This document shows, piece after piece, positions 9,683 to 20,206 of a stretch of 64,000 nt of DNA. Source of the stretch: Prostheceraeus crozeri. Lineage: Eukaryota; Platyhelminthes; Polycladida; Euryleptidae. Position 1 is the stretch's first letter. The number at the start of each line of letters is the position of its first letter. The notes beneath the pieces were generated by a model that did not search any database, had not been told where the DNA came from, and saw only the letters and a list, made by a program, of their open reading frames with translations. Location of the stretch: positions 141,192 to 205,191 of the forward strand of contig CAJQUW010015364.1 in assembly GCA_907163375.1 (NCBI GenBank). Direction: 5' to 3'. Position numbers and translations under genes: made by a program.

Positions 9683-11255
9683 CTCCGCATTTATTAAATC
9701 CCCAATCTGTATACAATTTCGATTTTATTAAATGAACTCATGGAAGTTACACGAGGCATTGTTACCAAATGTGGAGAGATGCAAATTTCTGCGGTTTTGA
9801 GAAAAATTGCAGTAGAATTGAATGATCATGGCAGTAATGCAGAAGGAATTATGGCATTTCACAGATTCTCAGTGTCATGACAGCCTTGGAGATTTTAGGT
9901 TTGTTAAATATATGTTTCTATTACTTACATGCTCAACATCAAGAATTTTTTTAAAGCGTGTCAAAGGCAGGCTGCTACTGGCAGAGAAAAATCACATAAT
10001 CAAGGACAATGACTTCAATTAACCTTGAAATAAATAAATGGGTCCATATCGCTATTCAGATTCAAGAAATGAAGCATGAATTTAGTGAATCCTAAAAATG
10101 CCGGTGAAAATTAAATTAAAAACTTGAAATTTCAGCCAAGGAAGCACGAATAATATCGCGACTTTTTCATGAAGACTTCCATCATAATACAGATCATGAA
10201 ATTCCCTTGATAATCAGCTTGATTTCCGCTTAGTTAGAATACTTATTAGCAAATATTCATTCCTTTTGATATCCATTTGTTTCATACTACTTATATAGGA
10301 GAGTCATCTCGGTAGTATTTAAATTGGCAAAAGTTTGACATTTTCAAAACTGCTCAAATAATTTTTTGAACCACGGGAACGTACTCTCCGCGAAAAACTG
10401 AATCTTTTGATATAAAAATTTTCACTGTATACAAACACTTTCATCAGTCGACAACATAAGAGTAAATATGTTAGGTAGAGTGCGTAACTCCGAATTTATT
10501 AAATCCCCAGTGTGTATACACTTTCGATCGACCACAGTCGGAATTGCTTCCAAATGTGAGATATGCACATTCATGCAGTTTTGAAGAAATTACAACGGAA
10601 TTGACTGATCATGATAGCATAAAGCAGAAGGAAATAATATTATTTTACAGATAGTCCGCGTCTGACAGCCTTGGTGAGGTTATGTTTGCTAAATTTGGCA
10701 ACTCGATGACCTGCGCCTTATTGATTTCCTGCTGAACCTCAAGAGAATCTTCTTAAGCGTGATCAGGCAACAGCTGCCACTGGCATGGCAAAATCACAGA
10801 ATCAATGAAAATCAATTAACTTTGAAAGATGTAAATGTGTCCACATCAATATTCAGATTCAGGAACTGAAACATTACTTTAGTGAATCATAAAATTATGC
10901 CGGTGAAAATTGAATTAAAAACTTGAAATTTTAGCCAAGAAAGCACGGATATCGCGACTTTTTCATGAAGACTTCCATTACAATACGGAGCATGAAATTC
11001 CTTTGATAATCAGCATGATTTCCGCTCAGTTCCGCTTAGATCATTATCAAATATAAATTCCTTTTGATATCCAACTTGTTTCATACTACTTACAACAGGG
11101 AGTCATCTCGGTAGTATTTAAATTGGCAAAATTTTGACTTTTTTAAAAAGTGCTCAAATAATTTTTGGACCACGGGAACGTAATCTCCGCAAAAAACTGA
11201 ATCCATTGATATAAAAATTTTCACTGTATACAGATACTTTTTTGAGTCGACACTC
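9683..11255 (+). repeat. Two direct copies of an unnamed ~800 bp repeat
   Basis: Copy one starts at 9683 and copy two at 10489 (offset 806), both opening with CTCCG.ATTTATTAAATCCCC and a TGTATACA box. Both later carry the same landmarks: an AAAAACTTGAAATTT tract, a TTTTTCATGAAGACTTCCAT box, GAGTCATCTCGGTAGTATTT and a TTTTCACTGTATACA end. Small indels separate them and neither has a credible gene. This looks like a non-autonomous repeat or satellite-like dimer; class unknown. Confidence 0.75.
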
Positions 11256-11320
11256 CCTACTCTATGATCGTTTCCTCTGCATTGTCATTTCCGTGGTAAA
11301 TTCTTTAAAACCTCAAAAAA

Positions 11321-11543
11321 GTGTCGACTCAAAAAAGTATCTGTATACAGTGAAAAAAAGTCAAAATTTTGCCAATTTGAATACTACCGAGATGACTCTC
11401 TGTTGTAAGTAGTATGAAACAAGTTGGATATCAAAAGGAATTTATATTTGATATTGATCATCCCAACTAAGCGGAAATCAAACTGATTATCAAGGGAATT
11501 TAATGAATTGTATTATGATGAAAGTCTTCATGAAAAAGTCTTG
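11321..11543 (-). repeat. Inverted, internally deleted copy of the same repeat
   Basis: Reading leftward from 11543, the segment matches the right half of the direct copies. It forms an inverted repeat around a spacer of about 65 bases (11256-11320): GTGTCGACTC at 11321 mirrors GAGTCGACAC before the spacer. A block of roughly 70 bases (around the ACCACGGGAACG box) is missing from this arm. Confidence 0.7.
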
Positions 11544-12679
11544 AAGACTTCCATTATAATACGGATCATGAAATTTCCTTGATAATCAGCTTGATTTCCG
11601 ATTAGTTAGGATGCCTATTATCAAATATTCATTCCTTTTGATATCCAACTTGTTTCATGTTACTTTACTCAGTGGCGTCGCGTGCTCCGTTACCATAGGC
11701 CTTCACTCGGCATTGGGATACTATTTCTATAGAAAGCACTTTTATGTCACAACATTAATTTTCATAAAAGTTGAATTTTTAATAACAATTTTCCGAACAT
11801 TTTTTAAGGCCAAATGAATGTGCACATGAAAAGTGATTGCTCATGTCACTTAACCGCCTTACTCAAGGAGCTTAGCCTCTCTGTCCAGACCACATTTTCT
11901 TGAGAAAAAAGGAGGCAAGGTCAACAGTTTCTTGCGTTTCTGAGGGCCGGTCAGCAACTCACATGTTTGAAATTTTGATGCATTAAAATGTCTTGTGTAT
12001 TTCTTTCTGTGTGACTTTCAAATTCATGTCAGTTGTTGGCCTACCTTGCTTAACGACTGTCATCTTTTCAGTATATTCCCTTGGGACGAAAGGTGTGGTT
12101 ATGATTTCATCTCCAGCACTAAACATAAGCATCACATCAATCACGTAAAAACAAATTATGGAATTCTACCGAATCTGGATGTTCGAGTCAGATGCATTAC
12201 TCTGTATTCATTGGAAAACGCTCATCATCTGATCGCAGTCTTGTCTGAACGTCATCCATCTGCCACTGTTGACGTAGTGACTTCTCTCACATTAAGCGAA
12301 GCTATGAAAAATTGGGTTGCGCTTCCCTTACTATATTTAGATGCCGCGCCTCGATCAAGAATTGTGTAGAATTTCATTGCAAAAATTGGAGAAGGCAAAG
12401 CATCATGTCTATCAGGAAAGCCATTATTGGCGCGGGCGCGTGCGCTTACTGCCTCACACGCACACAACTCTCTTTCGCTGTCTGAACATCAATGCTTCGT
12501 CTGAACACACGACTAGCTTGTTAGATAGCAAAAAACAGATTTGATGCACTCCCTAATTTATTGGCAAGTTTAAGTAAAAGGTTAAAAAGAAATTTACACA
12601 CCCGACGTTTCGTATCACAGATACATAATCATGGGTAGAGAAATAGAACAATGCAATCATTTAAATACAAAGTCAAGCG

Positions 12680-12868
12680 TTAAAGACTGTTCATCTCTTG
12701 TTTTCGATTCAACTTAGGACAATAGCGATCAATGCAGTTAGCTTCAGAGATACGAGTGCGAACAGGGTCAGATTGACGATCTAGAAATTCAATATCAAAG
12801 TCATCAATACTTAACAGACAGTTAGGATGATCATTCATGATGTGGTCCGACAGCGCACTTTTGATCAT
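12680..12868 (-). pseudogene. PLE C-terminal coding fragment, left arm
   Basis: Sixty-two residues containing LDRQSDPVRTRISEANCI and YCPKLNRKQEMNSL, then a stop. This pattern (a DP....R..E...I....P.LN motif) is the tail of GIY-YIG-bearing PLE proteins. It extends 14 residues further upstream than the right arm, into the spacer. RT and the nuclease core are missing. This PLE lineage differs from the two at 3490-8500. Confidence 0.65.
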
Positions 12869-13015
12869 CCTATCTGTCTGTTAAGTATTGATGACTTTGA
12901 TATTGAATTTCTAGATCGTCAATCTGACCCTGTTCGCACTCGTATCTCTGAAGCTAACTGCATTGATCGCTATTGTCCTAAGTTGAATCGAAAACAAGAG
13001 ATGAACAGTCTTTAA
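12862..13015 (+). pseudogene. PLE C-terminal coding fragment, right arm
   Basis: The same tail as in the left arm, from CLLSIDDFDIEFLDRQ to the stop, on the opposite strand. The residues from there to the stop look identical to the left arm, so the arms have barely diverged or have been kept alike by conversion. Confidence 0.65.
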
Positions 13016-13060
13016 CGCTTGACTTTGTATTTAAATGATTGCATTGTCCTATTTCTCTAC

Positions 13061-13100
13061 CCATGATTATGTATCTGTGATACGAAACGTCGGGTGTGTA
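13061..13100 (+). ncRNA. Hammerhead-like motif in the right PLE arm (mirror near 12592-12633)
   Basis: CCATGATTAT, a 5 bp stem GTATC/GATAC with a 3-base loop, then GAAACGTCGGGTGTGTA. The GAAA box and stem II are good; the first box (ATGATTA against CUGANGA) differs at two positions. GAAACGTCGG is a sequence often seen at PLE hammerheads. Probably inactive. Confidence 0.45.
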
Positions 13101-13439
13101 AATTTCTTTTTAACCTTTTACTTAAACTTGCCAATAAATTAGGGAGTGCATCAAATCTGTTTTTTGCTATCTAACTATGAATAACCTCCCGTGTATGGCT
13201 GTAAATCGACTAGCTTGTGTGTCTAATTGTTCGAAGAAAACAGCTGTGATTCAAGCACGTGTTACAAAACTGTTCACTCTTGAGGTTGAGCGTCTGATTT
13301 TGAGACGGAAGCTATCACGAGAAGCTATCGAATTTAAATGAATGATGACACATTTCATTTTTATTAATGTTGGTAAATAATTTTTGAGGATACGCCGAAG
13401 GCCTCGCAGGTACGGAGAAGACGCCACTGACTATACTTG

Positions 13440-14034
13440 TTTCATGTTAGGAGAAATCATCTCTGTAGTATACAAATTGGCCTATAGCTGAGAGGACGTC
13501 CACGCTGATAGACTTTTATAATACTAGCTTCATTTTCTATGCGTTTTCTTGATTGTACGAATTCTGGAATCGCTTATTGCAAGTGTACTAAGAAGGAACG
13601 ATCTGCAAATGCTGTGTGCCTGAATCTGTTGAAAGGAAATATTGCCTGCCGCAAGTGCGCTTTGAAATTTCTTTTTTCCCGTCATTCTTCTCTTGACTTC
13701 AATTTCAATAATGCATCCCGATATAATTTGATCTAGCTCGTTGGCATTTAACTTATAAGATTGGCTAAAAATCTTTTCACGTTGGATTTCGGATAAATTA
13801 TGATTGTAATCATTTTTACATGCAACCGGCTGCAATTTCCTGGCAATCTATCTCTCACCATTCTTATTGATATACTCCCATGATCCCATGATCTTTCCAC
13901 ACTGCAATACCAATCACATACGAAGGACGCATGCCAAAGTTTTTTTTGGTATATTTCTACATTCTCTTGGTATTTGTATGCTTTTCGCATGTTATTTCAA
14001 ATGTGGTATGCTTTACTTACTAAAGCCATACCAG
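13440..14034. other. No gene seen
   Basis: After the last trace of the ~800 bp repeat (to about 13500) only short open frames on both strands are present, overlapping each other and lacking any family signature. I see no repeat ends here. Confidence 0.4.
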
Positions 14035-14387
14035 GGCCCGGTTACATAAAACTTTCCTATGTAGGAATTCCTAACGCATAAATCGTTCCTAACTTAGGAA
14101 AACAACTTAAGTAGGGTTGCAATAAAATAATTCCTAATTAGGAATTCCTAAATACTGGAAAGTTAGGAAACCCCCAGTTGCAATAAAACGCGCAACTATT
14201 TTTTCCTATCAACGTTAACTGCAGTTGCATAAAAATCTTCCTAAATTTCTTCCTAGCCATAGAATGAGAACAAATCAAAATGCTACTTGTGTGTCAGCCT
14301 TCAAATAGCCAATGAAAAGCAAGAAGAGATATCCGAGTTTCTAATCCACATTTAACGCAGGAAAAATTGCCATCCGCAAACAGTTAA

Positions 14388-15540
14388 TTAAAAATGCTTG
14401 ACAATGTACATAGTCCGAGTGTTTGTGCCACTCAAATCAGTTGATGACGGCTGCTCAGAGCCGCACAAATCAGTATCATTGGGTATATCCACATCGTCAA
14501 TCTGTGGCTCATTGCAAAGAACGGCGAAGTTGAGCAATATCGCACATGCGACAATTACTCTGCAGCATTTGCTCACCTCAAATCTCAAGCCGGTATGCAA
14601 GCATGACCTCCTGCGCTTCAAAATTCCAATGACTCGCTCCACTGGTGAGCGGGTAATCCGATGAGCTTTGTTGTAATTTCTTTCTTTAGTGGTTAGAAAT
14701 CCAGTCGATCTCTCTGATACCGGCGTAAACAATCAACTCCTTTGAGGATATCCTTGATCACCCAACAGAAAGTTTTTTCCAAACTGATTATCTCGAAATT
14801 GTTCACAAATTCCATATTCAGAGAGTATTTTGCTGTCATGTGTGCTGCCTGGCCACTTTGATACGCAATCAGCAATCAAGAGATTACCTGTTGTTATCAG
14901 CTGGACGTTGATAGAATGATAGCCTTTGCGATTTACGAATTCTTCTTCATGTGTTTTCGGCGCCAAAATCTCGATGTGAGTTCCATCAATGTACCCACAA
15001 GCACCAGGGAAGTTATGTGCATCAAACCACTGTAAACTTTCAGAACTCACTAAAAATGAAGATTTTATGTATTCATCTTTCAACTGCAAAATTGCACTAA
15101 GAATTTCATCAAAAACTCTTGAAGTCCACCCCAAAAGTTATCGCCGACAACACTTCTAGGAAGCTTCAGCTTGCTAAAACGCGTAATGTCATCAGTAGCC
15201 GCTGCTCAACTGTCAACGCATGGTTCCGTTTCGCATGTGAGGGCAGATGCAATTCTATCTTTTGACGTTGAGTCATCAGGGATTGACGACTGAATCGAAA
15301 CCGAGATCGCAAATCTTCATCATTGAATTCGTCGAATGAATTGCGGTCGCGAAATGTTCTTGTCTGCCGACTTCTAATATTCAGCGATGTGTGCAATTGA
15401 CGCAGTTGATTGTTTTGCAAAAATAAATCCATGCAAATGATTGTATCCGGATTGGACAAGCACCTGCAAAATGTAGCTGGATAGGACGTCGATGCTCGAA
15501 TGATTGCCAATGCCAGTCGATGAACTGAACAATAACCCAT
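14388..15540 (-). pseudogene. Harbinger transposase (HARBI1-like), broken
   Basis: The N-terminal part contains RTFRDRNSFDEFNDEDLRSR then FRFSRQSL, as in HARBI1 proteins. The middle carries FPGACGYIDGTHIEIL (first catalytic Asp), FVNRKGYHSINVQL, WPGSTHDSKIL (second Asp) and LGDQGYP. The last part has RSPVERVIGILKRR (catalytic Glu) and CRVIVACAILLNFA. An in-frame stop near 15166 is followed within about 30 bases by a frame change. A TGA directly before 14732 replaces what should be Trp after GYPQRS. The enzyme would cut and join DNA at the inverted repeats; this copy cannot make it. Confidence 0.85.
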
Positions 15541-15792
15541 TGCACTGCTTGCATGATATCACAATCAAAGATATTGAATGGGCTTACTGCAGTTTGTCAT
15601 TGGTTCCATGGCATAGCATCACATCGTTTTTCACTGTCTGCGTCACACAGCGATGAAGAATTTTGGGATCATCTTACAGCAAACACAAGGAGTGAGTCAA
15701 CGAGCATAGGCCAATCACGAAGTGATGCGTTTTTGGAAGTATGAAAAACCATAAAAGTAGACGAATGGCAGCTTAAACTTTATTCGTTCATC

Positions 15793-16517
15793 ATGGCTAA
15801 CCGTGACATCAGCGAAAACAAGCGATCAAGAAAACAAAATTGGAGCGAACAAGAAGTTTTTAAACTTTTGGATTATGTAGAAGAACACTATGATGCACTG
15901 TTCGGCAAATTCACCAGTCGGGTTACCTACCACGAAAAGCGACGTCTTTGGGAAGGAGCTGCACTCCTCTTTCAAGACCGAAAGTGGGAAGAGTGCAAGC
16001 ATTAATTTCAAAAGCTGAAATCTGAAAAAATTCTGGAATACAATGTCTACCTGAAGCGTTTAAAAGCCACTGGATGTGGCCCATCGGCCAAACCATTGTC
16101 TGAGCTAACCGAGAACGTCATCGCCATAATAGGTGCTTCAAATCCCAAGATTCAAGGCATCGAAGGGGTGTTGACACATCACTCAGTGTGCCCTCGCCAA
16201 ATCAGAGTGATGTCTCTTCATCAGAGGAAGGCTATGTACCGCCTAAAAAGTGCGCGAAGATGTCATCTACCAAAGGAATAAGAAAACCAAGCTGTGTTGA
16301 ATCTTCAGCTAGAGCAAACGTCATTGAAGAGCAACTGCGAAGAAACTTAGATCAAAAACACGAGATGTCTATGGAGAAACTGAGGAAAGAACTGGAGCTA
16401 GTCGAATTGCAAATGAAGGTAGCGAGTTTGCAAATGGAAAATGAAGAGAAGAGAAAAGTGTTACTTTCTAAGAAACTTCACGATATTGACAGTGATGCGT
16501 ATGCATTCCTTTCTTAG
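15793..16517 (+). pseudogene. Harbinger Myb/SANT-like DNA-binding protein, broken
   Basis: It starts MANRDISENKRSRKQNWSEQ, a Myb/SANT-like trihelix opening, followed by the LLDYVEEHYDALFGKF helix. A TAA after WEECKH (16003-16005) interrupts the frame; the expected FQKLKSEKILEYN follows. Near 16165-16190 the reading changes frame and ends in a long charged helix (EEQLRRNLDQKHEMSMEKL and on), a likely coiled coil, to the stop at 16517. In Harbinger elements this partner binds the ends and carries the transposase into the nucleus. Divergent from the transposase, with a shared 250 bp upstream region. Confidence 0.75.
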
Positions 16518-16825
16518 AATTACATATGTTTGTTAATTAGTTAATAGAAGACCTGTATTTGAAATGTTGCTTATTTTGGTTTTTGATTGAGCTAATGTGA
16601 AATGGACAAAAGAGGTGGTTCGCTTATTTGATCGAAATTTTAATTCGTCACATCATTTTACAAGAATTTCACAGACAACTAGCACTTTAGTAGAGGCATG
16701 AAGCAGCTCTAAATTATAGACTCATTTTAGTAAGGAAAATTGCATGTGGCAACTGGAAATAGTAAGTAATTCCTAGCAAATTAAGTTCCTAACTTTATTG
16801 CTACTGAGATAGTAAGGAATTCCTA

Positions 16826-18267
16826 CAGTGTTGTGCAGATTAATTGAGACACTCACTGTAATCATGTAATAATTGTCTTATTTTGATACTGGTTGCATAT
16901 TACTTGATTTTCATTGCATTTGATGAATCCCATGAATACATATTATATTTTTATTTTCATGCTGAGTATCTTTCACCTTATCTTCAGTGAATTTCTTCTT
17001 AAAATTTCAGGAAATGTCAGATACGTCATCATTTTTAAAGGGTAAAATAATCGTTTTGCATGAACATACCAGCAAGTCTGGTCGAGAAATTGCGCGTGAT
17101 CTTGAACTTTCTCATGCAACGGTTGCTAGAGTAATAAAGAAATACGAGGAAACAGCTAGTGTGGAGTCTGAACGAGAAGGAAGATGCGGTGCAAAACGCA
17201 AAACATCCGAAAGAGAGGACCGCCATCTTTTGAGGATGTCAAAACAGAACCCGAGATTGTCTTCCACAGATCTTGCGAATGAGCTTCATCAGTCTAGAGG
17301 AATTAATGTCGATCCTTCAACCGTCCGAAGACGCCTTCTCGAAGCTGATAGACCGGCATTGAGACCGATAAAGTGTCAAGTACTCACTGATAGAATGAAG
17401 GCAAGCAGATTGGAATGGGCAAAATCACACCAAAGTTGGACCTTGGAAATTTGGGAAAAAGTAAGTTGCTATTTTTGGTTAAAATTTGACATTTTTATCA
17501 TCTTTCAAATGCACATTTTTCCAGGTTATCTTCTCTGACGAAGTCCAGATTGAAGTTCAACCGGAGTGTTCACAGTTTGTGCGAAAATCCAAGGACGAGA
17601 CTCTAAAACCAGAACATTTTGCACCGAAATTCAAATTTCCCATCAAAGTGATGATTTGGGGGTGCATATCGATTTATGGTACCACAAGGTTTCAGGTAGT
17701 CGAGGGTTGTATGAAAAGTGACCAGTATATCAAAATACTGCAGTCGTGCCTCCTACCACAATCTAGAGACTGGTTTTCATCTAGTGAGTTCATCTTCCAG
17801 CAGGATTTAGCGCCATGTCACACTTCAAAAAGTGTGAAAAAGTGGTTCACAGACCATGGTGTTCAAGTTCTCCAATGGCCTGGCAATTCGCCAGATTTAA
17901 ACCCGATAGAGAACATTTGGCCAATCCTAAAGGCAAAGGTCTCCAAACGTGATGTCCGCACGCGACAGGATATCATTCGAGCTGTCATTCAGATTTGGAA
18001 TCGAAGTGACGAACTCAATGACATTTGCACTGCCTTGGTTCATTCAATGCCTCGACGTGTTCAAGCTTGCATTGACGCAAATGGTGGACCTATCCATTAC
18101 TGAAACGGTTGTGATGATTTCTTAGGTGTTTTGAACTTGTTCATTAATCATGCGTAGATTTTCATATGCCTTAGACATGAAAAAACTAATAAAGTAATTA
18201 CGTAATTTGGAATTAAGAATGTGCTTTACAAAAATGCACAGTGTCTCAATTAATCTGCACAACACTG
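16826..18267 (+). mobile_element. Tc1-type transposon, looks whole, inside the Harbinger
   Basis: Inverted repeats of 28 bases, beginning CAGTGTTGTGCAGATTAATT, lie at 16826-16853 and 18240-18267 with no mismatch that I see. TA flanks both sides (16824-16825, 18268-18269), the Tc1/mariner target duplication. The 1442 bp unit contains one transposase gene in two exons with all catalytic residues. Its condition suggests a young insertion into an already old Harbinger. Confidence 0.9.
17014..18103 (+). CDS. Tc1-type transposase, DD34E, two exons
   Basis: Exon 1 (17014-17460, 149 aa) and exon 2 (17525-18103, 192 aa) join across a 64 nt intron, GTAAGT to TTTTCCAG, in phase 0. The 341-residue product has the usual Tc1 length. 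The N-terminal half has paired-type helix-turn-helix DNA-binding regions (REIARDLELSHATVARVI; then SSTDLANEL and STVRRRL). The catalytic triad is Asp154 (VIFSDE), Asp243 (FQQDLAPCH) and Glu278 (PDLNPIENIW), with 34 residues between the last two. The start was chosen at MSDTSS because an AAAATTTCAG acceptor-like sequence lies just before it, suggesting a further 5' intron. No stop or frame change interrupts it. Confidence 0.9.
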
Positions 18268-18448
18268 TACGTATGCGGCTTCCTAAACGCGAGTCTAGGA
18301 TTCCTAAGATAGTTGAGAAAATGTTGTCGTTCAAGAAATATGCACTTGCCATGACATAGTAAGTAAGACTTCTATGCAAATGAACTCTTCCTAAGCACGA
18401 AGTTTAGTAAGGAAAATGCTTAGGACAGTTTTATGCAACCGGCCCCAG

Positions 18449-18822
18449 CACAATATTTAAAGAAAGCATCAATCATGTCCAAAGTATGTTGATTTAATGC
18501 CTTCTGTCAATAAAGGTCACACTAAATGTTACTACTGTTTTGTAAATAGTGAGATAATGACACTCAAGAGTCATATTTCCAATACTGAGTTCCATTTTAA
18601 TACACGTAAGTCCAAGGCATTTCATAAATAATCAATAAGTATTCTACCATCAACAATTATGAATTATGTTCTTTTGAAATTAAGCATATTATCAATCCGA
18701 AAAAAAACACATTACAATCCATGAACACAAAAATAGTCATGTTTGAGATATATAAGTCAACATGATCGCACGAATAAAGTCGTTTGAATGAATTGATGTT
18801 AATCAACTTGGTTTATAAAGTA
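18449..18822. other. No gene seen
   Basis: AT-rich sequence between the Harbinger and the next transposon. Open frames are short and unsupported. Confidence 0.4.
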
Positions 18823-20206
18823 CCCGAGAAAAAAAAACTTATCAACTTTACCAAATATTTGGTATTTACTTGGAAAATTTATAAGATTTGAATAGTTTAA
18901 CAAACGTTTTGGAAATTTAACAAATTTAGGAAATGTGTAACAATTGCCTAACAAATATTTGCTACATTTTGTATGTATGTCGATATTAACGAATTTTGCG
19001 AAATTTAGAAAACGTTTATCAAATGCCTAGGTAATATTTGTTTGGTTAGCCAAACAAATGATTTTTTTGCATTTACTAAGTTTGATGAAAGAAAAATCTT
19101 GCAATAGGCAGGATCCGCTTATGAGTAACTGTCGTAAAAGGCGATTTTAATTGCATGGTGATTTCAATGTGCGGTAACTTCACCCGTGCAATTTTTTGAA
19201 CTCATGCATATCACAAGGATGATCATCAGCTCTCATAAACTCTGATTACAATAATCTCTCAATAAAATAGAAATGCAACGTCACAGGAAATACCCAATAA
19301 TAAAGTCTGTACTATATCACAGTTTTGCGTCGTTGATAACTGGCTGATTTTTTTGCCATCAAACTTAATTAAATGATTGAATAATGGAATAATTGTCAGG
19401 AAACTGTTGATATTTTTCTATGATGGCACCAACAATTTCTTTCAAATCTTAAAGAGAGTGCATTATGTCATTTCCATGGATATCGACGTATGAAACATGT
19501 TTGGTCCTGAAATCTGCATGTCTACTATTATTTCGAGTATTTTATATATGCCTATTTATATTTGATGAAATGGTGTGTATAAAATAAATATTCAGGTGAC
19601 TTCATCACTACTCTCTCTCTCTCTTTCTCACTCACTCACTCGTTCCCCTTTTCTTCTTCTTCTACTCATTTTTCATCATCTTTCACATTCACTACATGTA
19701 CACTGTAGCTACAATAGCAACAACATCAGTCATATATTTTCATTATTAAGGGAGCCTAAGCAGTTCTATCGGCACACATTTTGCTTCTCAAATTAAAGCA
19801 TTTATTGAAGTTTCTAAGTTCCATACCGTGCCCATCAGCAAGTCGACTTTGATCAGTTTGCTCGTGTGTTCGCTAAATTACTTCGCTAGTAATTTGCAAA
19901 ACTTATGATATTAAATCAGTATGCAACTGAACCAAACAATTACATAAGCATCTCGCTCAGTCTGCGTAATCATATCTCGCTTCTATAACTTTCCGTCACT
20001 ATATTAAGGAAATTCACCACGCGCACGCAGCTGAGGAAGTTCGTTCACATTGTTGGCAGCCTGGTCGTGGCCGCATTCGGCAGCCATGAGCGGTCGATAA
20101 TATTCTCTAGCTGCGAACTATTGATACCTGTGACTCAGCGTCCCTGCTTAATAATTATTATCCGCCCATCACGTGGAACAGAAAGCTGCGCAAGGCGCAG
20201 TAGCTT

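Larger units (their letters stand above)
12510..13218. mobile_element. Inverted dimer of a 5'-truncated PLE with 12 bp target duplication
   Basis: CGACTAGCTTGT occurs at 12510-12521 and again at 13207-13218 and flanks the insertion. Between them two nearly identical arms, about 12520-12834 and 12862-13175, are inverted around a spacer of about 27 bases. Each arm encodes the same PLE C-terminus and, past the stop, a hammerhead-like block with GAAACGTCGGGTGTG. The two 3' ends therefore face outward. Inverted arrangements are known for PLEs; here both arms entered as one unit, since one duplication encloses both. Confidence 0.75.
11670..13429. mobile_element. Non-autonomous hAT-like element, 1.76 kb
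   Basis: The ends are CAGTGGCGTC at 11670 and its inverse GACGCCACTG at 13429, followed inward by a shared CTCCGT. Flanks are ACTTTACT (11662-11669) and ACTATACT (13430-13437), an 8 bp duplication with one mismatch, as hAT elements make. No transposase is recognised; a 124-residue open frame at 11995-12369 has no family I know. It contains the inverted PLE dimer at 12510-13218. Outside that dimer, 11700-12510 and 13220-13420 show nothing else. Confidence 0.65.
11544..13500 (+). repeat. Further direct partial copy, split by a hAT-like insertion
   Basis: Bases 11544-11661 (TTGAAGACTTCCATTATAAT and onward) and 13438-13500 (TGTTTCATGTTAGGAG, then TCATCTCTGTAGTAT) are successive parts of the same repeat. 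The DNA in between (11670-13429) is a separate transposon with its own target duplication. The split therefore dates the hAT-like insertion after the repeat. Confidence 0.6.
14035..18445. mobile_element. PIF/Harbinger transposon, broken, containing a Tc1 insertion
   Basis: The terminal inverted repeats are GGCCCGGTTACATAAAACT (left) and GGGCCGGTTGCATAAAACT (right, inverted). The flanks are CAG at 14032-14034 and 18446-18448, a 3 bp duplication. Subterminal zones carry many copies of TTAGGAATTCCTAA-like palindromes on both sides. It holds the two genes expected of Harbinger, a DDE transposase and a Myb/SANT protein, in divergent order. Both are damaged. Without the Tc1 (1442 bp plus TA) it was about 2.97 kb. 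Confidence 0.85.

Noticed and set aside
11995-12369. 124-residue frame in the 11670-13429 element
   Set aside because: No recognised domain and no matching frame elsewhere; possibly chance in a non-autonomous element.
19575-19796. 73-residue frame rich in Ser and Leu
   Set aside because: It translates a CT/CACT microsatellite.
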